From assembly GCA_964472275.1 (NCBI GenBank), contig CAYYJN010000093.1, positions 1 through 5,390 on the forward strand: a DNA stretch of 5,390 nucleotides, read 5' to 3'. Shown here one piece after another: positions 1 to 5,390 of the stretch (position 1 is the stretch's first letter; the number at the start of each line of letters is the position of its first letter). The notes below the pieces were generated by a model, which searched no databases, was not told the origin of the DNA, and was given only the letters and a program-made list of their open reading frames with translations. Both the position numbers and the translations under genes were made by a program. The stretch comes from JAFDVN01 sp964472275. GTDB lineage: Bacteria; Acidobacteriota; Holophagae; Holophagales; Holophagaceae.

Positions 1-446
1 TTCTCCGCGTCGGCCGTCGCCTGGGCATCGGCTTCGGCCTGGCCCAGCGACAGGAAGTAGACCTCGCTGCCCGTGGCCGCGCGCGCTCGGGCGGCATTCA
101 GGTGCAGGCTCACGAACAGATCCGCGCCCTGCTTGTTGGCGATGGGCGCCCGGTCCCAGAGCGGGATGAAGGTGTCGTCATTCCGGGTGAAAGCGACGCG
201 GTAGCCCAGCTTTTCCAGCGCCGCGCCCGTGGCCTTGGCGATGGCGAGGGCGGCCGTCTTCTCCAGCAGTTTCCCGCGTCCCTTGGCGCCCGTGTCCTCC
301 CCGCCGTGGCCCGCGTCCAGCACGATGAGGGGCGCCTTGGCGGCGGCCGTTTCCGGTTTCCCTGCCCCAGCCATTAGGCTGATGGTGAGAAAGGACGCCA
401 CAAGCGTCCGGGGGAGTGTCCGAATGGCCCAATCCGTCAAAGGCAT
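1..446 (-). CDS. N-acetylmuramoyl-L-alanine amidase (Amidase_3), exported, 5' part only
   Basis: This is a zinc-dependent hydrolase that cleaves the bond between N-acetylmuramic acid and L-alanine in peptidoglycan, acting outside the cytoplasmic membrane. Read from the ATG at 446-444, 148 residues are visible before the window edge. Residues 1-29 look like a signal peptide: Arg9 and Arg13, then a hydrophobic stretch (TLVASFLTISLMAGA). The Amidase_3 fold follows, with all three expected zinc ligands: His47 in LDAGHGGEDTG, Glu62 in KLLEKTAAL and His115 in LFVSLHLNAA. The catalytic glutamate near the C-terminus lies outside the window. An in-frame TAG at 458-456 closes the frame upstream, so 446 is the farthest ATG. 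Downstream alternatives are GTG 401 and ATG 374, but both lose the basic n-region, and 374 also loses most of the hydrophobic core. With start 446 the gene overlaps divergent hisS by 23 bp. The family call is firm; the start is moderately sure. Confidence 0.9.
   Translation of the reverse strand, partial: MPLTDWAIRTLPRTLVASFLTISLMAGAGKPETAAAKAPLIVLDAGHGGEDTGAKGRGKLLEKTAALAIAKATGAALEKLGYRVAFTRNDDTFIPLWDRAPIANKQGADLFVSLHLNAARARAATGSEVYFLSLGQAEADAQATADAE
375..380 (+). promoter_or_regulatory. Candidate -10 element for hisS
   Basis: TAGGCT sits in the box TTAGGCTG (374-381), 43 bases before the hisS ATG and inside the amidase signal-peptide coding region. The same pattern TTANNCTG recurs in front of aspS and of the 66-codon ORF. 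No convincing -35 hexamer is visible at 16-18 bp spacing, so this is an inference from recurrence and position. Confidence 0.3.
411..416 (+). promoter_or_regulatory. Ribosome binding site of hisS
   Basis: GGGGAG lies seven bases before the ATG at 424. It decides the hisS start: the open frame continues upstream to 229 or beyond, but that part runs antisense to the amidase and does not resemble HisRS, whereas ATG 424 begins the family-typical VKGMRD N-terminus. Confidence 0.7.
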
Positions 447-1677
447 GCGCGATCTCTACGGCTCCGAGCTGCGGGCGTTCCGCCTCGTCGAGGATACCGC
501 GAGGGCGGCCTTCGCGCGGCACGGCTACGAGGAGATCCGAACGCCCATCCTCGAATACACGGAAGTGTTCAAGCGCTCCGTGGGCGAAAGCTCGGACATC
601 GTCAACAAAGAGATGTATGTGTTCAAGGACCGCGGCGACCGCGAGGTCGTCATGCGGCCGGAGAACACGGCGGCCGTCGTGCGCGCGCTCATCGAGCACA
701 AGCTGCTCGGCTCCAGCGACCCGCGCCTGCTCTTCTACATCGGGCCGATGTTCCGCTACGAGCGCATGCAGGCGGGCCGCTACCGGCAGTTCTGGCAGAT
801 CGGCGCCGAAAGCTTCGGCGTCTCCACGCCGGAATCCGAAGCCGAAAGCCTGCTGCTGCTCTTCGAGATCCTGAAGGGCCTCGGCCTCAGCCAGCTCAAG
901 TTGAGCCTCAACTCCGTCGGCACGCCCGAATCCCGGCCCGCCTTCTACGCAGCCTTCCGCGCCTTCTTCGACGCACGCGAAGCCGAGTTCTGCGAGGACT
1001 GCCACCGCCGCATCGGCGAGAATCCCCTGCGCGTCCTCGACTGCAAGAACGAACGCTGCCAGAAGGCGTTGGAAGGCCACCCGCTCATCACGGACTTCCT
1101 GGATGACGCGTCGAAGGCCCATCACGCGCGGCTGAAGGAGCTGCTCACTGCGCTTGCCATCCCCTTCGAGGAGAACCCGCGCCTCGTGCGCGGCCTCGAC
1201 TACTACACGCGCACGGCGTTTGAGGTGCTCAGCTCGGACCTCGGCGCCCAAAGCGCGCTGCTCGGCGGCGGCCGCTACGACGGCCTCGTGAAGCAGCTGG
1301 GCGGCCCCGACACGCCCGCCTTCGGATGGGCCATCGGCCTGGACCGCCTCGCCAGCGTCGTCCAGCAGGTGAAGGGTGAAGTGCCCGCCAATCCTGCGGC
1401 CCTGCTGGTGCCTCTCGGAGACAAGGCCGCGATGGAAGCCATGAAACTCGCTCAAGGCTGGTGGAACAATGGCCTGCGCGTGCAGGTGGACACCCGCGGC
1501 CTCGCGCTGAAGAAAGTCTTCGCCTCCGCCGACCGCCTCGGCATCAAGACCGTCCTGCTGCTGGGCGACGGCGAACTGGCCGAAGGCGTCGTCACCGCCA
1601 AGGACATGACGAGCGGCGAACAAAGAAAGTGGCCGCTGGCGGAGGTTCCGCGGCACTTGGCCGCTGAGAATGCCTAG
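424..1677 (+). CDS. hisS: Histidine--tRNA ligase (HisRS)
   Basis: A class II aminoacyl-tRNA synthetase that activates histidine with ATP and loads it on tRNA-His in the cytoplasm. It has 417 residues, the usual bacterial length. In order: the N-terminal KGMRD segment (6-10); motif 1 around RTPILEYTEVF (39-49); motif 2 around GPMFRYER (107-114) with Arg111; the histidine-specific HisA motif RGLDYYT (256-262); GGGRYDG (281-287); motif 3 around FGWAIGLDRL (300-309) with Arg308; and a C-terminal anticodon-binding domain from about residue 325. The insertion domain carries C190-x2-C193 and C207-x4-C212, a possible zinc knuckle seen in many but not all bacterial HisRS. The start is fixed by the ribosome binding site at 411-416 and the N-terminal motif. 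The gene is divergent from and overlaps the amidase start, and aspS follows after 48 bases, a common bacterial neighbour pair. Confidence 0.97.
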   Translation: MAQSVKGMRDLYGSELRAFRLVEDTARAAFARHGYEEIRTPILEYTEVFKRSVGESSDIVNKEMYVFKDRGDREVVMRPENTAAVVRALIEHKLLGSSDPRLLFYIGPMFRYERMQAGRYRQFWQIGAESFGVSTPESEAESLLLLFEILKGLGLSQLKLSLNSVGTPESRPAFYAAFRAFFDAREAEFCEDCHRRIGENPLRVLDCKNERCQKALEGHPLITDFLDDASKAHHARLKELLTALAIPFEENPRLVRGLDYYTRTAFEVLSSDLGAQSALLGGGRYDGLVKQLGGPDTPAFGWAIGLDRLASVVQQVKGEVPANPAALLVPLGDKAAMEAMKLAQGWWNNGLRVQVDTRGLALKKVFASADRLGIKTVLLLGDGELAEGVVTAKDMTSGEQRKWPLAEVPRHLAAENA

Positions 1678-1697
1678 AGCTGACGGGCAAGAACCCT

Positions 1698-1703
1698 TAT
1701 CCT
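1698..1703 (+). promoter_or_regulatory. Candidate -10 element for aspS
   Basis: TATCCT lies within TTATCCTG (1697-1704) in the 48-base hisS-aspS gap, 22 bases before the aspS ATG. It is the second copy of the TTANNCTG box. No good -35 hexamer is visible. If used, the transcript would have a very short leader and aspS could be expressed separately from hisS. Confidence 0.35.
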
Positions 1704-1711
1704 GAAAGGTC

Positions 1712-1718
1712 AAAGGGA
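1712..1718 (+). promoter_or_regulatory. Ribosome binding site of aspS
   Basis: AAAGGGA is placed seven bases before the ATG at 1726 and supports that start, which also gives the expected short segment ahead of the anticodon-binding OB fold. Confidence 0.65.
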
Positions 1719-1725
1719 CCGACCG

Positions 1726-3705
1726 ATGCAGCTCGACCGCTTGGGCGACTTTCAACGCAGCCACCGCAACGGGGAGCTGCGCCTGGGCGATGCCGGGAAG
1801 ACGGTCCGCCTCCTGGGCTGGGTGCGCAAGGTGCGCGACCTGGGCAGCCTCGTCTTCATTGATCTGCGGGACCGCTGGGGCGTCGCGCAATTGCGCCTGG
1901 ACACGGCGGGGGCGGATCCGGCGCTGCTCGCCAAGGTGCGCGCCCTGCGCAGCGAATTCGTCATCGGCGCCGAAGGCGTCGTCCTGGAGCGCGAATCCAA
2001 GAATCCGAACCTGCCCACGGGAGAGGTCGAGGTGCGCCTCACGGCCTTGCGCATCCTGAACAGCGCCCTGACGCCGCCCATCCCGGTGGAGGACCTCGAA
2101 GGCAACGAAGCCAACGAGGACTTGCGCCTCAAGCACCGCTTCCTCGACCTGCGCCGCGAATCGCTCCAGAAGAACCTGCTGCTCCGGAGCCAGGCCGCTC
2201 AAGTCATCCGCGAGCACTTCCACGAGAACGACTTCATCGAATTCGAGACGCCCATCCTCACCAAGAGCACGCCCGAAGGCGCCCGCGACTACCTCGTGCC
2301 CAGCCGCGTCCACGCAGGCGAGTTCTTCGCGCTGCCCCAGAGCCCGCAGCTCTTCAAGCAGCTGCTCCAGGTGAGCGGCTTTGAGCGCTACTACCAGATC
2401 TGCCGCTGCTTCCGGGACGAGGACCTGCGCGCCGACCGCCAGCCCGAGTTCACGCAAGTGGATGTGGAGATGAGCTTCGTCCGCGAACAGGATGTGCAAG
2501 GCGTCATCGAACCCTTGATGGAAAAGCTGGCGAAGCTCGTGGGCAAGGATGTGATCGCGCCCTTCCCGCGTCTCGCCTACGCCGACGCCATGGAGTGGTA
2601 CGGCTCCGACAAGCCCGATGTCCGCATCGCCACCAAGATCCTCGATGTGACTTCCGCCTTCGCCGACAGCGGCTTCAACCTCTTCCGAGCGGCCGCCGAG
2701 AGCGGCGGCAGCCGCCGCGTGCGCGCGCTCTTCTTCGCGGGCGAGGCGCCCGGCGCGCTGTCACGCAAGCAGCTGGACGAGCTGGGCGAAGTGGCCAAGC
2801 ACCTTGGTGCCGGCGGCCTGCCCTATGTGAAGTGGGGCAAGGACGGTCTCAGCTCCTCCTTCAAGAAGTTCGTCGAAGGCGAGGCGGAAGCCACACTCAA
2901 GCAGGCGCTCGGGGCGAACGGCGAAGGCCTCGCGGTCTTCGCGGTGGGCACGGACGCGCAGACCAGCAAGGTGCTCGGCGAGCTGCGCCTGCGCCTGGGC
3001 CGCCAGTTCGGTCTCGTGGACGAATCCAAGTTCGCCTTCCTCTGGGTCGTGGACTTCCCGTTGCTGGAATGGTCCGAAGAACACGCGCGCTTTGTCGCCT
3101 GCCACCATCCCTTCACCGCGCCGCATCCCGACGACATGGCGTTGCTGGAAAGCGACCCTGGCCACTGCCGCGCCGTGGCCTACGACCTGGTGCTCAACGG
3201 CTACGAAGTGGGCGGCGGGTCCATCCGCATCCACGACGCGGAAACCCAGACGCGCATGTTCCGCGCCCTCGGCATCGGCGAAGAGGAAGCGCGATCGAAG
3301 TTCGGTTTCCTCCTCGACGCCCTCAGCTATGGCGCGCCGCCCATGGGCGGCCTCGCGCTGGGCCTCGACCGCCTCGCCATGCTGCTCTGCGGCGAGACGA
3401 GCATCCGCGAAGTCATCGCCTTCCCCAAGACGGCCCAGGCGCGCTGCCTCATGACCGACGCGCCCTCGCCCGTGGACGACCGCCAGCTGCGCGAGCTGCA
3501 TCTGCTCGAAGAGAAGGCCCAGACCTATCGCGTCGGCGCCGTCTTCTTCGAAAGCGCCGAAGGCGGCAACCCGAGCCTCCGCGCCGAAGCCGTGCAGCAC
3601 CTGAGCCAGATGACGCCCCGCCAAGCCAGCGGCCTCGTCACCCTCGACGACCAGGGCCGCATCCTCGACGCCCAGACCCTGAACGGACCGACCTTCGAGT
3701 TCTGA
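1726..3705 (+). CDS. aspS: Aspartate--tRNA ligase, bacterial type, with C-terminal extension
   Basis: A class IIb synthetase that charges tRNA-Asp with aspartate in the cytoplasm. It has 659 residues; bacterial AspRS is usually about 590. Domains in order: OB-fold anticodon-binding domain (about 20-115, with RDLGSLVFIDLRDR at 37-50); catalytic core with motif 1 near FIEFETPILTKSTPEGARDY (170-189), QSPQLFKQLL (205-214) and motif 2 FRDEDLRADRQPEFTQ (229-244); the bacterial GAD insertion (about 300-430); NGYEVGGGSIRIH (491-503); and motif 3 GLALGLDRLAMLL (542-554). The family normally ends soon after the DRQLRELHL segment (585-593); here about 65 more residues follow in the same frame. Leu39, at the place where non-discriminating enzymes often carry His, suggests a tRNA-Asp-specific enzyme (inference from memory of published variants). 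It is preceded by hisS and followed 29 bases later by the 66-codon ORF. Confidence 0.97.
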   Translation: MQLDRLGDFQRSHRNGELRLGDAGKTVRLLGWVRKVRDLGSLVFIDLRDRWGVAQLRLDTAGADPALLAKVRALRSEFVIGAEGVVLERESKNPNLPTGEVEVRLTALRILNSALTPPIPVEDLEGNEANEDLRLKHRFLDLRRESLQKNLLLRSQAAQVIREHFHENDFIEFETPILTKSTPEGARDYLVPSRVHAGEFFALPQSPQLFKQLLQVSGFERYYQICRCFRDEDLRADRQPEFTQVDVEMSFVREQDVQGVIEPLMEKLAKLVGKDVIAPFPRLAYADAMEWYGSDKPDVRIATKILDVTSAFADSGFNLFRAAAESGGSRRVRALFFAGEAPGALSRKQLDELGEVAKHLGAGGLPYVKWGKDGLSSSFKKFVEGEAEATLKQALGANGEGLAVFAVGTDAQTSKVLGELRLRLGRQFGLVDESKFAFLWVVDFPLLEWSEEHARFVACHHPFTAPHPDDMALLESDPGHCRAVAYDLVLNGYEVGGGSIRIHDAETQTRMFRALGIGEEEARSKFGFLLDALSYGAPPMGGLALGLDRLAMLLCGETSIREVIAFPKTAQARCLMTDAPSPVDDRQLRELHLLEEKAQTYRVGAVFFESAEGGNPSLRAEAVQHLSQMTPRQASGLVTLDDQGRILDAQTLNGPTFEF

Positions 3706-3712
3706 AAGCGCT

Positions 3713-3718
3713 TAGACT
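3713..3718 (+). promoter_or_regulatory. Candidate -10 element for the small ORF / nucleotidyltransferase pair
   Basis: TAGACT lies within TTAGACTG (3712-3719), seven bases after the aspS stop and 16 bases before the small ORF's ATG. It is the third copy of the TTANNCTG box. The perfect palindrome AAGCGCTT (3706-3713) abuts it and could be an operator or chance. No clear -35 is seen. Confidence 0.35.
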
Positions 3719-3724
3719 GGCCCC

Positions 3725-3729
3725 GGAGG
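3725..3729 (+). promoter_or_regulatory. Ribosome binding site of the 66-codon ORF
   Basis: GGAGG is an excellent Shine-Dalgarno match five bases before the ATG at 3735. It is the best such site in the window and the main reason to accept the small ORF as a gene. The next gene lacks its own site. Confidence 0.7.
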
Positions 3730-3734
3730 TTGCC

Positions 3735-3935
3735 ATGCCCCGGTTGACCCTCGCCCAGGTGGTCGCGGTCCTCGGACCCGCAGCCTTGGCGCGTCCGTCC
3801 CGAAAGCCGCGCGACCCCATGGAACGCGAGCTGCTCGCGAAAGCCGGAGACCCCACGGTCCTGCGCGAAGACACAAGCCTTGTCCGCAAAGCCGGAGATC
3901 GGCCCACGCGCGCGAATTCCATCCCCAAACCATGA
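3735..3935 (+). CDS. Small hypothetical protein, 66 aa, coupled to downstream nucleotidyltransferase-like gene
   Basis: I do not recognise this protein. It has a strong ribosome binding site, G/C-rich third codon positions like its neighbours, and a stop codon overlapping the next start as ATGA (3932-3935), which implies translational coupling. Residues 1-19 (MPRLTLAQVVAVLGPAALA) are mildly hydrophobic and could be a short helix; the rest is charged and basic (RPSRKPRDPMEREL at 20-33) and probably partly disordered. A short imperfect internal repeat occurs: AKAGDPT (35-41) and RKAGDRPT (51-58). There is no helix-turn-helix, metal site or convincing signal peptide. Its position directly before an AbiEii/DUF6036-like nucleotidyltransferase makes an antitoxin or accessory partner conceivable, but that is context only. 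It could also be a leader ORF that mainly promotes translation of the next gene. Confidence 0.65.
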   Translation: MPRLTLAQVVAVLGPAALARPSRKPRDPMERELLAKAGDPTVLREDTSLVRKAGDRPTRANSIPKP

Positions 3936-4531
3936 CGGAAGGCCTGAAGCCGCATCCTCTGGCCGTGCCTCATTCACTGATCATGGCCTTCCAGCGCTTG
4001 AAGGCGCGCCCGGTCCTGGTGGGCGGCAAAGCCGTGCAGGTTTGGACCGGCCTTCAGGATGGCCTGTTCCAGACCTACGATCTGGACTTCGTCACTTCCT
4101 TGCGGGTCGAGGACTTCCCGGCGCTGGGTCTCGGCATCGAAGCTTCGGGTCGTCATGTGGTGGTGGAGGGACAACCGGTGGAATTCCCGACGGGTCCCCT
4201 GGCTGTGGGTGATCTCCAACTCGACCCGGAATCAGATGCCGTCGAAATTCCTACAAGCGCGGGTGATCGCATCCGGTGCCTACGGCCGGAAGCCTGCGTG
4301 CTGGACCGGCTGGCCCAGGTCGCCGCCTGGAAGGTCGCTGAAGCCTACACGCAAGCATTGGCGGTCGCCGCAGCCCAGGTGGCGCAACCGGGATGGGACC
4401 ACGCCTGGATCGAAGAAGCCTCCAGGAAGGCAGGGCTTCGCAAGCTATGGAGCCTACTTAAGCAGGAGCTCGAACGCGATCTCCCAACAGAAGGCGCGCT
4501 GGATGAAGCGCTCCGCCTCGGGTGGGATTGA
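3932..4531 (+). CDS. Putative nucleotidyltransferase-fold protein (DUF6036/AbiEii-like)
   Basis: A 199-residue cytoplasmic protein with the layout of minimal nucleotidyltransferases of the DNA polymerase beta superfamily: a short N-terminal helix, VLVGGKAVQVW (28-38) matching the glycine-rich GG motif, then TYDLDFVTSL (48-57) with acidic pair Asp50 and Asp52, and VEFPTGPLAVGD (83-94) where Glu84 could be the third metal-binding acid. The C-terminal half (about 115-199) looks helical (RPEACVLDRLAQVAAWK, KLWSLLKQELERDL). Proteins of this type include toxins or abortive-infection effectors that modify tRNA or protein with NTPs, and also poorly known housekeeping members; the substrate cannot be read here. 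The start at 3932 is chosen for the ATGA overlap with the 66-codon ORF; there is no Shine-Dalgarno site, consistent with coupling. Met18 (3983) is an alternative. Superfamily call moderately sure, role unknown. Confidence 0.75.
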   Translation: MTEGLKPHPLAVPHSLIMAFQRLKARPVLVGGKAVQVWTGLQDGLFQTYDLDFVTSLRVEDFPALGLGIEASGRHVVVEGQPVEFPTGPLAVGDLQLDPESDAVEIPTSAGDRIRCLRPEACVLDRLAQVAAWKVAEAYTQALAVAAAQVAQPGWDHAWIEEASRKAGLRKLWSLLKQELERDLPTEGALDEALRLGWD

Positions 4532-4610
4532 ACGATGAATGCCCGCCTACTCCTGCCAAAGGCGGCGCATTGAGTCTGCCAAGGCGAAAGCTCTATGGAA
4601 TAGTGGCGAC

Positions 4611-5060
4611 ATGGTGATGGACCCGCACGCTTCAGGAAATGAATCGAACGATCACGAGCCGGAGGTGTGGCCTGACGGGCCAATCGCTCCCCTCCGTCCT
4701 CTCGTCCTGACGGGAGTGAAATCCCTCGCTTTCTACCTCGTCAACCTGCTTTTTTTATCTGCCGTCGTCTTACCGATCTTGGCGGTTGAACCTTTCGCCC
4801 TGTGGGGGCTCGATTGTTTTCTTCATCGCAATCCCAGCCTGGTTGCCCTGCGCATCCCACTGGGCCTTGTCATCGTGTTCATCCTCATTCTCAGCGCATC
4901 ATCGGTGATCTTGCTTTTTTCGATTTGGATGTACCGCAAATGGCTCGACCGACTGGGGCAGGATGAATTCACAGGCTACCTGTTCCATGACCGTCTCCAA
5001 CGCATGGGAACCATCGGCCTCAAGCTGAACGCCTTCCTGCTGAGACAAGCGCGGAAGTGA
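4611..5060 (+). CDS. Hypothetical membrane protein with two transmembrane helices
   Basis: I do not recognise the family. From ATG 4611 it has 149 residues. An acidic, probably flexible N-terminus (DPHASGNESNDHEPEVW) is followed by TM1 at about residues 38-60 (LAFYLVNLLFLSAVVLPILA), a loop of some 20 residues containing a cysteine and LHRNPS, TM2 at about 82-108 (LGLVIVFILILSASSVILLF), and a basic C-terminal tail (MYRKWLDRLG ... LLRQARK). The basic tail suggests a helical hairpin with both ends in the cytoplasm. The start is uncertain: the frame opens earlier and ATG 4539, eight bases after the upstream stop, would add 24 polar residues; ATG 4617 is also possible. None has a strong ribosome binding site. 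Base composition is visibly less GC-rich than the synthetase genes, with a T-tract at 4750-4756. Such drift is common for membrane proteins but may also mark acquired DNA. Confidence 0.7.
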   Translation: MVMDPHASGNESNDHEPEVWPDGPIAPLRPLVLTGVKSLAFYLVNLLFLSAVVLPILAVEPFALWGLDCFLHRNPSLVALRIPLGLVIVFILILSASSVILLFSIWMYRKWLDRLGQDEFTGYLFHDRLQRMGTIGLKLNAFLLRQARK

Positions 5061-5070
5061 GCCTCCTTCC

Positions 5071-5390
5071 ATGTCTACCACCCGCGCCCGCGCCGCCGCG
5101 ATCTTGAAGGCCGCGGGCTGGGAGTTCGCGCCACCGCCCATCGTGTGGTCGGCGCGGCTGACGCGCTGCGCGGGGCTCTTCGTCATCGAGAAGGACAGCC
5201 GCGGCGTGTGGCGACCGGAAATCCGTCTCAGCATTCCGCTGTTGCGGCGCCGGGACTGGCCCTGGCCCATGGAGGTCTGCGGCATCCGCTGCCACGACGC
5301 GGAGAGCGTGCAGCGCCGCATCCTGGAGCACGAGCTCATCCACTTCGCGCTGTGGGCGGAGAAGAAGGATTGGGGGCACACGGAGGAATT
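5071..5390 (+). CDS. SprT-like zinc metalloprotease-domain protein, 5' part only
   Basis: The first 106 residues of a protein with the SprT-like/zincin core; the rest lies beyond the window. The key signature is RILEHELIHFALW (83-95), an HExxH motif with zinc ligands His87 and His91 and catalytic Glu88, followed by WGHTEE (101-106), where His103 is at the place of the third ligand in SprT-like domains. Upstream, LTRCAGLFV (30-38) and RPEIRLSIPLL (48-58) match the usual beta-strand region in which the chain contacts substrate. Eukaryotic Spartan members degrade DNA-protein crosslinks; bacterial SprT-like proteins are mostly uncharacterised, so a DNA-repair role is only an analogy. The gene starts 10 bases after the membrane-protein stop, suggesting cotranscription. 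The sequence before the ATG reads CCTCC rather than GGAGG, so there is no proper Shine-Dalgarno site. Confidence 0.88.
   Translation, partial: MSTTRARAAAILKAAGWEFAPPPIVWSARLTRCAGLFVIEKDSRGVWRPEIRLSIPLLRRRDWPWPMEVCGIRCHDAESVQRRILEHELIHFALWAEKKDWGHTEE

Noticed and set aside
229..423. Upstream extension of hisS from ATG 229
   Set aside because: The added 65 residues do not resemble HisRS and run antisense to the amidase; ATG 424 has the ribosome binding site and the conserved N-terminus.
178..2499. Very long minus-strand open frame (773 codons) opposite hisS and aspS
   Set aside because: It is antisense to two certain synthetase genes, the translation is low-complexity Ala/Glu/Leu/Val typical of a GC-rich shadow frame, and it conflicts with the amidase frame at its end.
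1321..3390. Similar GLDRLA-coding stretches in hisS and aspS as a DNA repeat
   Set aside because: Both are class II motif 3, so the likeness reflects protein family conservation rather than a repeat element.
2761..3624. Minus-strand open frame of 287 codons within aspS
   Set aside because: Shadow frame opposite the AspRS catalytic domain, with no family features and no start signal.
2595..3734. Plus-strand open frame inside aspS that continues into the 66-codon ORF
   Set aside because: The part inside aspS is an Arg/Pro-rich shadow of the synthetase; only the section from ATG 3735 has its own ribosome binding site.
4345..4683. Minus-strand open frame of 112 codons across the nucleotidyltransferase/membrane gene junction
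   Set aside because: Translation is Ser/Arg/Ala-rich without motifs and it overlaps better-supported plus-strand genes.
4750..4756. T-tract as possible intrinsic terminator
   Set aside because: No GC-rich hairpin precedes it and it codes for part of the first membrane helix.
4899..5381. Minus-strand open frames opposite the SprT-like gene
   Set aside because: The plus strand here encodes a clear HExxH metalloprotease motif; the minus frames show nothing recognisable.

Overview
The window is GC-rich bacterial chromosome with densely packed genes. The third codon position is strongly G/C-biased, and TTA occurs only six times on the + strand by eye. Two aminoacyl-tRNA synthetase genes in tandem (hisS-aspS) and a secreted cell-wall amidase point to a Gram-negative-type, high-GC lineage. 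Acidobacteriota (Holophagae-like) or a myxobacterial/deltaproteobacterial relative are my best guesses, but no marker settles the taxonomy.

Layout. (1) Positions 1-446, minus strand: the N-terminal 148 residues of an exported N-acetylmuramoyl-L-alanine amidase that runs off the left edge. Its most likely start lies inside the start of hisS. (2) 424-1677, plus: hisS, complete. (3) 1726-3705, plus: aspS, complete, with about 65 residues beyond the usual end of bacterial AspRS. (4) 3735-3935 and 3932-4531, plus: a 66-codon ORF with a strong ribosome binding site, joined by an ATGA stop/start overlap to a 199-aa protein that looks like a minimal nucleotidyltransferase (GG...DLDF). This two-gene unit resembles toxin-antitoxin or AbiEii-type arrangements in form; its function is not proven. 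(5) 4532-5060, plus: a visibly lower-GC stretch encoding a small two-helix membrane protein that I do not recognise. (6) 5071-5390, plus: the first 106 residues of a SprT-like zinc metalloprotease that runs off the right edge.

How it works together. HisRS and AspRS supply charged tRNAs for translation and are often neighbours. The divergent amidase acts in the cell envelope and has no functional link to them. The genes after aspS look like a short accessory or variable segment followed by the SprT-like gene. A shared box, TTANNCTG, lies just upstream of hisS, aspS and the 66-codon ORF. It may be the -10 region of three separate promoters, in which case hisS, aspS and the small-ORF/nucleotidyltransferase pair are not simply one operon. 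No RNA genes, CRISPR arrays, insertion sequences or convincing terminators were seen.
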